From Hymenobacter translucens (GTDB taxonomy: Bacteria; Bacteroidota; Bacteroidia; Cytophagales; Hymenobacteraceae): a stretch of 64,000 nucleotides of DNA. The notes beneath the pieces are model-generated. The model was not told the origin of the DNA. It did not search any database and saw only the letters and a list, made by a program, of their open reading frames with translations. Below are positions 8,490 to 16,080 of the stretch, in pieces. The translations under genes were made by a program, and so were the position numbers. The stretch's first letter is position 1, and each line of letters starts with the position of its first letter. Location of the stretch: contig NZ_JAJERB010000013.1 in NCBI RefSeq assembly GCF_020685205.1, forward strand, positions 27,649 through 91,648, in the 5' to 3' direction.

Positions 8490-9467
8490 CTACTTCTTGA
8501 ACAGGGAGTTCACGAAGGTGTGGCGGTCGAACAGCTGCAGGTCGGTCATCTTCTCTCCTACCCCGATGTAGCGCACGGGGATGCTGAACTGGTCGGAAAT
8601 GCCGATAACCACGCCGCCCTTGGCCGTGCCGTCGAGCTTGGTGATGGCCAGAGCCGATACCTCGGTGGCCTTGGTGAACTCCTTGGCCTGCAGGAAGGCG
8701 TTCTGCCCGGTGCTGCCGTCGAGCACGAGCAGCACCTCGTGGGGCGCATCGGGAATCACCTTCTGCATCACGCGCTTGATCTTGCTCAGCTCGTTCATCA
8801 GGTTCACCTTGTTGTGCAGGCGGCCGGCGGTGTCGATGATGACCACGTCGGCGCCCATCTCCACGCCTTTCTGCACCGCGTCGTACGCCACGGAAGCCGG
8901 GTCGGTGTTCATGCCGTGGGAAATGACGGGCACGCCCACGCGCTGTCCCCACACGATGAGCTGGTCGACGGCGGCGGCGCGAAAGGTATCGGCGGCACCG
9001 AGCACGACTTTCTTGCCAGCCGAGTGGAAGCGGTGAGCCAGCTTGCCGATGGTCGTGGTTTTGCCGACTCCGTTCACGCCCACCACCATAATCACGAAGG
9101 GCTGCCCGGGGCTGTCGGCGCGGTCGAGGATGGCGCGGGAGCCGGTGGCGCCGCTGTTGGCGTCAAGCAGCTCCACGATTTCCTCGCGCAGGATGCGGTC
9201 CAGCTCCGCGGTGCTCACGTACTTGTCGCGGGCCACGCGCTTCTCGATGCGGTCAATCACCTTGACGGTGGTATCGATACCCACGTCGGAGTGCACCAAT
9301 AGGCTTTCCAGGTCGTCGAGCACCGACTCATCCACAGTAGCCTTGCCGACGACGGCCTTGCTAAGCTGGTCGAAGAAGCTGGTCTTGGTTTTCTGGAGGC
9401 CTTCGTCGAGGGCCTGCTGCTGTTCCTTGCTTTCCTTGTCCTTCTTGAAAAAATCGAAAAGTCCCAT
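8490..9467 (-). CDS. ftsY: Signal recognition particle receptor FtsY
   Basis: The SRP receptor GTPase docks ribosome-nascent-chain/SRP complexes at the inner membrane. The 325-residue protein has a short charged N-terminal region (FFKKDKESKEQQQ) instead of the long acidic A domain of E. coli, then the helical N domain, and the G domain with the P-loop GVNGVGKTTT at 130-139, DTAGR and TKLDGTAKGG. The start is fixed by the family opening MGLFDFFKK. It lies downstream of rpmG and the DUF4295 gene, but an intrinsic terminator separates them. Confidence 0.97.
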   Translation of the reverse strand: MGLFDFFKKDKESKEQQQALDEGLQKTKTSFFDQLSKAVVGKATVDESVLDDLESLLVHSDVGIDTTVKVIDRIEKRVARDKYVSTAELDRILREEIVELLDANSGATGSRAILDRADSPGQPFVIMVVGVNGVGKTTTIGKLAHRFHSAGKKVVLGAADTFRAAAVDQLIVWGQRVGVPVISHGMNTDPASVAYDAVQKGVEMGADVVIIDTAGRLHNKVNLMNELSKIKRVMQKVIPDAPHEVLLVLDGSTGQNAFLQAKEFTKATEVSALAITKLDGTAKGGVVIGISDQFSIPVRYIGVGEKMTDLQLFDRHTFVNSLFKK

Positions 9468-9473
9468 GGGGGT

Positions 9474-9625
9474 CTTGGGGTATTAGGGTGCCGGGGACTT
9501 GGTCGAACAGGCTGTTCAGCCCCCAATCCGGCATCCGCCGGGTAAACGGTTAGCAAGTTAGGGTTCTGCCCGGCAACGCGGCCGACGGCAAAAAATCCAA
9601 GACCCCAAGACCCTAAGACCCCAAG
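9474..9625. repeat. CCCAAGAC-type short tandem and inverted repeat
   Basis: Between 9597 and 9625 there are consecutive 7-8-nt units of the form CCAAGAC / CCTAAGAC. A 15-nt copy in inverted orientation, at 9474-9488, pairs with 9611-9625 at 14 of 15 positions across ~120 nt. The stretch lies between the ftsY start and the DUF4295 gene and holds no gene. Confidence 0.6.
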
Positions 9626-9646
9626 CTCCCAAATACCCCAACACGC

Positions 9647-9672
9647 AAAAAAGTCCCACGCAGGCGGGACTT
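9647..9672 (-). terminator. Intrinsic terminator after rpmG-DUF4295
   Basis: A 7-bp stem (9651-9657 with 9666-9672) with loop and T-run on the minus strand lies ~36 nt after the DUF4295 stop codon. It should limit read-through into ftsY. Confidence 0.75.
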
Positions 9673-9708
9673 CTTCACTAGGGTCGGTACGCCACCAAAG
9701 GCGAAAGC

Positions 9709-9870
9709 CTACTTAACGCCGGTGCTGATAAACTCCTGGACTTTATCAACGGGCACCATTTCCTCGCGGAAGGTGTAAGCGCCGGTCTTGGGCGACTTTA
9801 CAGCGCGGATGACCTTTGCCCAGTCTTTGCCGCCTGCTACTTTCAGGGTTGCTACTACTTTCTTAGCCAT
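9709..9870 (-). CDS. DUF4295 family small basic protein (probable ribosomal protein)
   Basis: Translating the minus strand from the ATG at 9870 gives a 53-residue basic protein starting MAKKVVATLK and ending FISTGVK, stop TAG at 9709. This is the DUF4295 family, found in Bacteroidota immediately after rpmG. From memory, a ribosome structure of Flavobacterium johnsoniae revealed a new large-subunit protein named bL38; I believe it corresponds to this type of gene, but I cannot check. The 7-nt spacing to rpmG shows cotranscription and supports a ribosomal role. Confidence 0.88.
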   Translation of the reverse strand: MAKKVVATLKVAGGKDWAKVIRAVKSPKTGAYTFREEMVPVDKVQEFISTGVK

Positions 9871-9877
9871 CGCTCAA

Positions 9878-10060
9878 TTACTTGATTTCCTTGTGGACGG
9901 TCATTTTCTTGAGGACGGGGTTGAACTTCTTCAACTCAATGCGCTCAGGGGTGTTCTTGCGGTTCTTTGTGGTGACGTAGCGCGAGGTGCCCGGCTGACC
10001 CGAGTTCTTGTGCTCGGTGCACTCGAGGATTACCTGCACCCGGTTTCCTTTCTTAGCCAT
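9878..10060 (-). CDS. rpmG: 50S ribosomal protein bL33
   Basis: A 60-residue ribosomal protein with the typical bL33 opening MAKKGNRVQVILECTEHK and core SRYVTTKNRKNTPERIELKKFNP. It has one cysteine, so it is the zinc-free (C-) form. It is the first gene of an rpmG-DUF4295 pair and is preceded by a canonical Bacteroidota promoter. In many Bacteroidota rpmB is directly upstream; here a 1.7-kb aminopeptidase gene is between them. Confidence 0.97.
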   Translation of the reverse strand: MAKKGNRVQVILECTEHKNSGQPGTSRYVTTKNRKNTPERIELKKFNPVLKKMTVHKEIK

Positions 10061-10089
10061 CTCGACTGGGGGTTTTGGATTAAGGACTG

Positions 10090-10119
10090 CAAAGGTACGA
10101 GGGTTTTTGGAATTGACAA
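10090..10119 (-). promoter_or_regulatory. Canonical promoter of rpmG
   Basis: Read on the minus strand: TTG (10119-10117), 19 nt, then TACCTTTG (10097-10090). This matches the -33/-7 pattern of Bacteroidota housekeeping promoters exactly, 30 nt before the rpmG ATG. Confidence 0.85.
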
Positions 10120-10207
10120 ACAGTTAAGTCAATGTAAACCCAAGTTTTACTAATTGGGGAAGCGGTCGGAAAGTTCCGTCGGCCCGTAGGCCCCTGCTGC
10201 CGGCTTT

Positions 10208-11863
10208 TTACTTGAGCTCGGGCAGCTTAAAATTATCAAGCACGCTGGGCTGGGCCATCAGGGCCTCGATGGCGCTGGCCGTTCGCGGGGCCTCCACTGA
10301 TAGGTTTTCCCAACCGGTAGCAGTTATCAGAATATCGTCTTCGATACGCACCCCGATGTTCCACCACTTTTTGTCGCAGGGGCTGCCTTCGGGAATGTAG
10401 ATGCCGGGCTCCACGGTAATGACGTTGCCGGCCTTAAGCGGGCCGAAGGTACCCCGGTCGTGCACGTCGAGGCCGAGGTAGTGGCTGGTGCCGTGCGGAA
10501 AGTAGCGGCGCATCTCGGTGGCGTCCTTGATGATGCCCAGGGCAATGAGGCCGTCGATAACGACTTTCTGCGCCGCCTTGTTGGGAGCGAAGAAGTCGTT
10601 GCCAGGCTTGCACTTCTCAAACGCCGCCTGCTGGGCCTGGTACACCAGGTCGTAGATCTGCCGCTGCTCGGGCGTGAATTTGCCCGAGGCCGGGGCCGTG
10701 CGCGTCACGTCGGCGGTGTAGCCGTGGTACTCGGCCCCGCAGTCCATCAGAATCAGGTCGTTGCCGAGGCGGGGCTTGTCGTTGGTTTCGTAGTGCAGGA
10801 TGCAGCCGTTGGCACCCGCTCCCACGATACTGGGGTAGCCCTCAAACTCGGCCCCGTATTTTTTGTACACGAACTCATGCAGGCCCTGCACCTCCATTTC
10901 CGACATATCCGGCCGCAGCGCTTTCAGCACTTCCTGCTGGGCCACGGTCGATATCCGGATAGCCCGGCGCAGCAACGCCAGCTCTTCCGGCGTCTTAACT
11001 TCCCGCAGCTGGTTCAGCCACTCATCCAAGGAATGGCTGTTCAGGCGGGTAGCAGGAATAGCCGCCGCGGCTTTGCGACGGTCGGTTTCGGTGGTGGCCT
11101 TGCGGAAGGCACTGATCCGGCTGTCGGCGGCCAGCGTGGGGTCCTGCTTGGCCAGCTGCTCCAGGTAGGTCTGCACCGCTACCCCGTTGGCCGCGCCCTG
11201 GCTGCGAATAGTCGCGTAGACGGCAGCCCGGGCCGCGTTGTAGTCGGCCGGAATGACGGCTTTGCGCCGGAACGCGGAAACCAGGTTAGCCAGGTCGGCG
11301 GGGTCGCGGGGGTCGTCGCGGACATCGGTGGGCAGGTCCAGAAACAGAATCTGACTGAACGCGCTCCACGCAATGGGGGCCGCGGCGAAATCCTTGTTGA
11401 GCGCCACATATGCCAGCCCTAGCTGCTGGCGGGCGCCCTCCTCACCAAGGCGGCGGCCGGTCCACAGCTCCCGGGCGGGGTCGCGGGGCTGCACGTACAG
11501 GGCCTCCGTGATGCCGCCCTTGCCGCCAATATTCTGGGGCTCCTTGAACAAGACCAGCACCGCATTGGGCTCGTCGTACCCGGTCAGGTAGTAAAGGTCC
11601 GGGTTCGGGTGGTAGAGGTAGCTGACGTCGTTGGCCCGGTTGCGGACGGCGGCGGCAAAAAAAACGGCAACGGCGCGAGCTGGCAGCTTTTGCCGCAGCA
11701 GCTCACGCCGTTGCCGATGAAAGGCGGGGTCCAGAAAATCGGCCGGGCGGTCGGGGCCGGCGGGCCGCTGGGCCTGCACGACGGTAACCGGTCCGGTCAG
11801 CAAGGCCATCAGGACGACGGCTTGGACCAACGGGGATATTTTCTTCAGAAAGCCAGACAGCAT
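10208..11863 (-). CDS. Secreted Xaa-Pro aminopeptidase (aminopeptidase P, M24B)
   Basis: It removes an N-terminal residue preceding proline. The 551 residues begin with a signal peptide (hydrophobic core VVLMALLTGPVTVVQA), so it is likely periplasmic. The N-terminal creatinase-like domain (YLYHPNPDLYYLTGYDEP) is followed by the pita-bread domain. Metal ligands are visible: D in LILMDCGAEY, D in ADVTRT, H in FPHGTSHYLG, E in TVEPGIYIP and E in VRIEDDILIT. Residues ~195-290 form an extra helical stretch between domains. It sits between rpmB and rpmG on the same strand, an interruption of an otherwise conserved ribosomal pair. Confidence 0.93.
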   Translation of the reverse strand: MLSGFLKKISPLVQAVVLMALLTGPVTVVQAQRPAGPDRPADFLDPAFHRQRRELLRQKLPARAVAVFFAAAVRNRANDVSYLYHPNPDLYYLTGYDEPNAVLVLFKEPQNIGGKGGITEALYVQPRDPARELWTGRRLGEEGARQQLGLAYVALNKDFAAAPIAWSAFSQILFLDLPTDVRDDPRDPADLANLVSAFRRKAVIPADYNAARAAVYATIRSQGAANGVAVQTYLEQLAKQDPTLAADSRISAFRKATTETDRRKAAAAIPATRLNSHSLDEWLNQLREVKTPEELALLRRAIRISTVAQQEVLKALRPDMSEMEVQGLHEFVYKKYGAEFEGYPSIVGAGANGCILHYETNDKPRLGNDLILMDCGAEYHGYTADVTRTAPASGKFTPEQRQIYDLVYQAQQAAFEKCKPGNDFFAPNKAAQKVVIDGLIALGIIKDATEMRRYFPHGTSHYLGLDVHDRGTFGPLKAGNVITVEPGIYIPEGSPCDKKWWNIGVRIEDDILITATGWENLSVEAPRTASAIEALMAQPSVLDNFKLPELK

Positions 11864-11958
11864 AGGCGGGGACGAGGGCCGGAAGGTAGGCCAAACAAAG
11901 AGTTCAGCCTAAACGTCGCGGTTTTCGCCCAGGTTGTTGCTTCCAGCTTTCGAAAAAG

Positions 11959-12198
11959 CTAGTAAACGATGAAGCCCTGAGCCTTCGCCTTCTTCAAGGT
12001 GGCCATGATGCCATTCTTGTTGATGGTGCGGATGGTCGAGGTAGCCACTTTCAGGGTTACCCAGGCATCCTCCTCGGGGATGTAGAAACGCTTCTTCTGC
12101 AGGTTGGGGAAGAACTTGCGCTTGGTCTTGTTGTTGGCGTGCGACACGTTGTTGCCTACGCGGGTACGCTTGCCGGTCAAATCACAAACTCGGGCCAT
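11959..12198 (-). CDS. rpmB: 50S ribosomal protein bL28
   Basis: A 79-residue protein with the bL28 hallmark MARVCDLTGKR at the start, then NNVSHANNKTKR and the C-terminal TIRTINKNGI. The length is normal. A promoter-like element lies at 12240-12269. The next gene downstream on the strand is aminopeptidase P, 95 nt away, rather than rpmG. Confidence 0.97.
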   Translation of the reverse strand: MARVCDLTGKRTRVGNNVSHANNKTKRKFFPNLQKKRFYIPEEDAWVTLKVATSTIRTINKNGIMATLKKAKAQGFIVY

Positions 12199-12239
12199 GA
12201 TATCAGGTACTTATGAGGTTCAATGCGGGAAAAGGGACG

Positions 12240-12269
12240 CAAATATCGGTAAAAGTCTGATACCGACAA
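12240..12269 (-). promoter_or_regulatory. Probable rpmB promoter
   Basis: On the minus strand: TTG (12269-12267), 19 nt, then GATATTTG (12247-12240), one mismatch from TAnnTTTG. The spacing is identical to that of the rpmG promoter; it lies 42 nt before the ATG. Confidence 0.65.
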
Positions 12270-12293
12270 ACCGGCGCCCTGAAAAATAGTGAG

Positions 12294-12476
12294 TTAGCCT
12301 CTGGCCGAACCGCCTGCATCCTTGCCCGTTGCGCGGGAAAAACCCCACGGGCAGTGCCGGCAGCCGCTTTGGCAGCAACTACCACGCCGGCGGTGATACT
12401 GCTCGGTAAACACCATCAGGCCGTCGGGCGTGAAGTAGAAATCACCGGGTTGCAGGGGCTGGGGCTTGGGGGGCAT
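12294..12476 (-). CDS. DUF5522 family cysteine-rich small protein
   Basis: A 60-residue protein with the family core GDFYFTPDGLMVFTEQYH and then CCQSGCRHCPWGF, four cysteines that could bind a metal or an Fe-S cluster. Function is unknown; the family is common in Bacteroidota. The C-terminal tail (RATGKDAGGSARG) is low complexity. It lies downstream of ridA on the same strand, with an intergenic GTTGT inverted repeat between them. Confidence 0.78.
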   Translation of the reverse strand: MPPKPQPLQPGDFYFTPDGLMVFTEQYHRRRGSCCQSGCRHCPWGFSRATGKDAGGSARG

Positions 12477-12480
12477 CGGA

Positions 12481-12577
12481 GTTGGTCGTTGTGCGTTGTC
12501 CGTTGTTCGTTGTCAGAATTGGTCTGCCGGGCGCTTTATCAGCACAGCCTGACAACGGACAACTGATAACTGACAAC
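12481..12577. repeat. GTTGT-type intergenic inverted repeat, copy 1
   Basis: The left arm 12481-12516 is made of GTTGTCC / GTTGTTC / GTTGTCAG units. The right arm 12549-12577 carries the complementary CTGACAAC / GGACAAC / TGACAAC units. The pairing is imperfect. The right arm runs directly into the ridA stop codon (12577-12579). Confidence 0.75.
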
Positions 12578-12957
12578 TAGCCCCGCAGGGCGGCCACGCA
12601 CTCGATTTCCACCAGCGCGTCGAGCGGTAGCCGCGACACCTCCACGGTGGTGCGGGCCGGGCGGTGGGTGCCGAATACGTCTTCGTACACGGCATTCATG
12701 CGCCCGAACTCGGCGAAGTTCTTCAGGAACACGGTCGTCTTCACAATGTCGGCCAGGCCCAGGCCGGCGGCCGACAACACCGTGCCCAGGTTGGCCAGGG
12801 CCTGCCGGGTCTGATCCTCAATGGTGAGGGCCTCGATCTGCATTGAAAGGGGGTTCAGGGGCGTCTGCCCCGAGCAAAACACCAGCCCGCCGGCTACGAT
12901 TCCCTGGGAATAGGGCCCCACGGCCCGGGGCGCCTCACTATGATGTACAATTTCCAT
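12577..12957 (-). CDS. ridA: RidA family deaminase (reactive enamine/imine hydrolase)
   Basis: RidA hydrolyses reactive 2-aminoacrylate-type enamines released by PLP enzymes, protecting them from inactivation. The 126-residue length is typical. Visible signatures are the opening AVGPYSQGIVAGGLVFCSGQ, the central LADIVKTTVFLKN, and the active-site Arg segment RPARTTVEVSRLP with EIECVA at the end. It is cytosolic and trimeric in known members. Its stop codon TAG overlaps the edge of an intergenic repeat. A -7 box lies 30 nt upstream. Confidence 0.95.
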   Translation of the reverse strand: MEIVHHSEAPRAVGPYSQGIVAGGLVFCSGQTPLNPLSMQIEALTIEDQTRQALANLGTVLSAAGLGLADIVKTTVFLKNFAEFGRMNAVYEDVFGTHRPARTTVEVSRLPLDALVEIECVAALRG

Positions 12958-12986
12958 ACGGTTGCGCCGGCGAAAACCCGGCCCGG

Positions 12987-12994
12987 CAAAGGTA
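12987..12994 (-). promoter_or_regulatory. -7 box of ridA promoter
   Basis: TACCTTTG on the minus strand, a perfect TAnnTTTG match 30 nt before the ATG; no TTG found at the -33 distance. Confidence 0.5.
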
Positions 12995-13105
12995 GCCGGT
13001 GAAGCCAGAACTGCGGGCCTGGAGTTGAGACATCAGAGTCGTTTCGGCAATAAGACCCGGCTAAGCGCTACGTTCTGCTATCTGATATCGAAGAAGTCCT
13101 CAGCG

Positions 13106-14014
13106 CTACTGGTCGCCTTTGCGGGGAATATTCTTCAGGTCCTGCAGGCTGCCGCTGCTGTTGAAGTTCAGGGTCATGTCCCTGGGGCTGCCTTTGCCGG
13201 CCGCTACCACTACCGAGCCGGTGAGCTTGTAAGGCGTCTTTTCGGCTTTGAACAGCGTTTTGAACGCCACCTTGGGCAAGCCCTTGGGCTCGAAGTGGAT
13301 CCGGATGGGCATCAGCTCGGTGCCTTTGGTGCGGAACGAGACGTCTTTTTCCTCGGTGCCCTGCACGGCCATATCGTCGCTGACGCGGAAGGTGTAGTTG
13401 ACCCGGCGGATCGTAACCGGAAAGGGGTTGTAGTTGGTGACCTTGAGCGTGACGACAGCCTCGCCGTTTTTCAGGCCCAGGTCTTTGATGTCGACGTCGG
13501 CTACCTCCACCTTGGGCAGCTTGGGCACATATACCCGCCGGGTTACGGTGACGGGAATGCGCCGGGGCCCCGCCACCGGCAGGCGGGTAAACAAGGTCAT
13601 GGCAATCTGCACGTCCACGCAGTCCTGCTGACTGGTTTTGAGCTTCTTTTTCACGTTGCCCAGGTCCACCGACATCGGCACCCGCAGGTGGCTCACGCTG
13701 TCGCCGTGCAGCACGGTGGGCTCGTCCTTGGCGCCGCGGGCCAGCATGGTGCCGTCGACGCGGGTTTCGTAGGTGAAGGAGTCAATTTTGAGGGTAACGG
13801 GCATGTTGTTGCGCAGGTCGATTTTCAGCTGGGCCTGCAGGGCGTCGGGCGTGATATTGTTGACCGACATGGTCACGTTTTCCAGCGTCGGGAGCAGCTC
13901 TTTGCCCTGGTCGGTTTTCTGGTAGAAGTAGTAGCCGCCGGCCCCAAGCAGCAACAGCAGGACCAGCAGCGTCCAGCGTACGGGGTGGGATTCACGGTTG
14001 GAAGTGGTAGCCAT
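13106..14014 (-). CDS. Membrane-anchored LEA14-like (LEA type 2) protein
   Basis: A 302-residue protein with one N-terminal membrane helix (about residues 14-31, WTLLVLLLLLGAGGYYFY) and then two beta-rich domains resembling LEA14/WHy folds: VTMSVNNITPDALQAQLKID (about 47-66) and VEVADVDIKDLGLKNGEAVV (about 175-195), each with the NPxPVTI-type segment (NNMPVTLKID; NYNPFPVTIRR). Bacterial LEA14-like proteins are poorly characterised and are linked to desiccation or envelope stress. The soluble part would be periplasmic. It is divergent from rocD across 210 nt. Confidence 0.75.
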   Translation of the reverse strand: MATTSNRESHPVRWTLLVLLLLLGAGGYYFYQKTDQGKELLPTLENVTMSVNNITPDALQAQLKIDLRNNMPVTLKIDSFTYETRVDGTMLARGAKDEPTVLHGDSVSHLRVPMSVDLGNVKKKLKTSQQDCVDVQIAMTLFTRLPVAGPRRIPVTVTRRVYVPKLPKVEVADVDIKDLGLKNGEAVVTLKVTNYNPFPVTIRRVNYTFRVSDDMAVQGTEEKDVSFRTKGTELMPIRIHFEPKGLPKVAFKTLFKAEKTPYKLTGSVVVAAGKGSPRDMTLNFNSSGSLQDLKNIPRKGDQ

Positions 14015-14168
14015 CAGCGGGTTAGGTGAAATCGGGCGAAAATCAACAAGCTCAACAGTATGCTATTGACTTACAGGCATTTATCAGGCGTACGCGAAAA
14101 CCCAGGGCCAGGGTTGACGGTTAGGCTGGTGAAATTGCCTGATTTAGCCGCTTCCGGCCGTTTTGCGT

Positions 14169-14176
14169 AGTTTTGA
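14169..14176 (+). promoter_or_regulatory. -7 box of rocD promoter (TAGTTTTG)
   Basis: It matches TAnnTTTG, 48 nt before the rocD ATG. No TTG lies at the usual 19-21 nt upstream; the nearest is 31 nt away. Confidence 0.5.
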
Positions 14177-14224
14177 GTCCGGCCCCACCCCGGCAGTTTC
14201 CCACCTTCTTTATCATTCCGACTT

Positions 14225-15469
14225 ATGCAGACCACATCCGCCACCGCCTCCCGCAGCCAGGAGCTGATGCAGCTTGAAGACCAGTACGGCGCCCACAACT
14301 ATCACCCGCTCCCGGTGGTGCTGAGCCGGGGCGAGGGCGTGCACGTCTGGGACGTGGAAGGCAAGCACTACTTCGACTTTCTCTCCGCTTACTCGGCCGT
14401 CAACCAGGGCCACTGCCACCCCCGCATCATCGGGGCCATGATCGAGCAGGCCCAGCGGCTGACCCTTACTTCCCGCGCCTTTTTCAACGACCAGCTGGGT
14501 CCCGCCGAAAAGCAGCTGTGCGAGCTGTTCGGCTATGACAAGGCGCTGCTGATGAACTCCGGGGCCGAAGCCGTGGAAACTGCCCTGAAGCTGGCCCGCA
14601 AGTGGGGCTACCAGGAAAAAGGCATTGCTCCCAACCAGGCCCGTATCCTCGTCGCCGAGCATAACTTCCACGGCCGCACCACCGGCATCATCTCCTTCAG
14701 CACCGACCCCGACTCCACCGGCGGGTTCGGCCCTTATATGCCCGGCTACCAGGTAGTGCCCTACGACGACCTGGCCGCGCTGGAAGAGGCGCTGCAGGAT
14801 CCGCATGTGTGCGCTTTCATGGTGGAGCCCATCCAGGGCGAGGCTGGCGTAGTAGTGCCGTCGGAAGGCTACCTCGCCAAAGCCTTTGCGCTGTGCAAAA
14901 GCCACAAGGTGCTGTTCATTGCCGACGAAATCCAGACCGGCCTGGGCCGGACGGGCGAGCTGCTGGCAACCTGCTACGAGGGCGTGCACGCCGACGTGCT
15001 GATCCTGGGTAAGGCCCTGAGCGGGGGCGTGCTGCCGGTGTCGGCGGTGCTGGCCCGCAACGAAATCATGCTCACCATCAAGCCCGGCCAGCACGGGTCC
15101 ACCTTTGGGGGCAACCCCGTGGCCTGCGCCGTGCTGCGCGCTGCCCTCGATGTGCTCCAGGACGAGCACCTGATCAGCAATGCCAAGGCCCTGGGCGAAG
15201 TATTCCGGGAGCGGATGCGCCGCATCCAGGCCCGCCGCCCCGAAGTAGTAGAGCTGGTGCGCGGCAAAGGCCTGCTGAACGCCGTCATCATCCGGCCCAG
15301 CGTCGACGGCCGCACGGCCTGGGACGTATGCGTGAGTTTGATGGAAAACGGCCTGCTGGCCAAGCCTACCCACGGCGACATCATCCGCTTTGCGCCGCCC
15401 CTGGTCATCAACGAGGAGCAGATGCACGAGGCCTGCGACATCATTGAAAAGGTAATACTCGCTTTTTAA
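14225..15469 (+). CDS. rocD: Ornithine--oxo-acid transaminase
   Basis: This PLP enzyme transfers the delta-amino group of ornithine to 2-oxoglutarate, giving glutamate-5-semialdehyde for arginine catabolism and proline formation. The 414 residues show the class-III aminotransferase layout: YHPLPVVLSRGEGVHVWD near 26-43, the FLSAYSAVNQGHCHP substrate region, DEIQTG with cofactor Asp234, and the PLP lysine K263 in LGKALSGG. EPIQGEAGV is the family motif. It is a single-gene unit closed by a strong terminator. Confidence 0.95.
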   Translation: MQTTSATASRSQELMQLEDQYGAHNYHPLPVVLSRGEGVHVWDVEGKHYFDFLSAYSAVNQGHCHPRIIGAMIEQAQRLTLTSRAFFNDQLGPAEKQLCELFGYDKALLMNSGAEAVETALKLARKWGYQEKGIAPNQARILVAEHNFHGRTTGIISFSTDPDSTGGFGPYMPGYQVVPYDDLAALEEALQDPHVCAFMVEPIQGEAGVVVPSEGYLAKAFALCKSHKVLFIADEIQTGLGRTGELLATCYEGVHADVLILGKALSGGVLPVSAVLARNEIMLTIKPGQHGSTFGGNPVACAVLRAALDVLQDEHLISNAKALGEVFRERMRRIQARRPEVVELVRGKGLLNAVIIRPSVDGRTAWDVCVSLMENGLLAKPTHGDIIRFAPPLVINEEQMHEACDIIEKVILAF

Positions 15470-15490
15470 TGGTTTTCTGAACCGATAGGA

Positions 15491-15527
15491 AGGCAGGTCG
15501 TTCTAGCAGGAACGACCTGCCTTTTTT
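15491..15527 (+). terminator. Intrinsic terminator of rocD
   Basis: A 12-bp perfect stem (15491-15502 with 15511-15522), 8-nt loop, then a run of T. Confidence 0.93.
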
Positions 15528-15535
15528 GTATCCGG

Positions 15536-16039
15536 ATGCGTAGCGGCTTCATCTTACGATTCCTCGTTCTGCTGACCACAATGGCCGGTTGCCGAACGGG
15601 CCAGCAGTCCTTTACGGTACCGCTGCGCGCTACCCCGGTAGCTGCGTCCGGTCAGCCTAGCGACGCCAACCAGCCCGGGACCGTCATACCGCACGTGCGG
15701 TCTTCCCCATCTCCCCTACGCCGCCGGGCAGCTCCTGCGATTTCTGCCCGCCCTGCTCCGCTTACTCGGCTACCGCTACGACCAAGGCAGGCGCTGCTGG
15801 CCGGCCGCCCGACCCGGCTGCCGCAGCACCTGCTCCGGCCCCTGACCCAGAAAATGCCGCCCCGGCTTGCCCGCGACTATTCGCCCCTGGTGCTGGCTAT
15901 CCTGCTGGCAACGTTGGCCATCCTGCTGCTTTCGGCTACGGCCGTTGGCATCCCGGGCTCCTACATCCCGCTGATAGGGGTCCTGATGCTGTTGCTGGCC
16001 GGGGCGGTGTACTATTTCTGGCGCTACGAGCAGCGGTAG
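15536..16039 (+). CDS. Lipoprotein with C-terminal membrane hairpin, paralog 1
   Basis: A 167-residue protein with a lipoprotein signal (lipobox TMAGC, Cys19) followed by the short motif CRTGQQSFTV. A low-complexity Pro/Arg/Ala linker (about 40-105) leads to two hydrophobic segments near residues 116-160. No known domain is recognised. The N-terminal CR[ST]..(V/S).F motif recurs in the next gene and in the fragment at 16617, so the three are tandem paralogs. A lipid anchor plus membrane helices in one protein is unusual; the Cys may simply be part of a signal anchor. Confidence 0.6.
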   Translation: MRSGFILRFLVLLTTMAGCRTGQQSFTVPLRATPVAASGQPSDANQPGTVIPHVRSSPSPLRRRAAPAISARPAPLTRLPLRPRQALLAGRPTRLPQHLLRPLTQKMPPRLARDYSPLVLAILLATLAILLLSATAVGIPGSYIPLIGVLMLLLAGAVYYFWRYEQR

Positions 16040-16069
16040 CTGCTCTGAATCACCCTATCCAAGTCCGCT

Positions 16070-16077
16070 TACCTTTG
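16070..16077 (+). promoter_or_regulatory. -7 box (TACCTTTG) at a leaderless-like position
   Basis: A perfect TAnnTTTG box ends 3 nt before the ATG at 16081. The -33 region lacks a TTG. Confidence 0.5.
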
Positions 16078-16080
16078 GTC

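Noticed and set aside
12481..12577. CRISPR-like array
   Set aside because: The heptad units form an inverted repeat rather than spaced direct repeats with unique spacers, and no cas genes lie nearby.
14213..15427. Minus-strand open frame of ~400 codons
   Set aside because: Antisense to rocD, whose product has all catalytic motifs on the plus strand.
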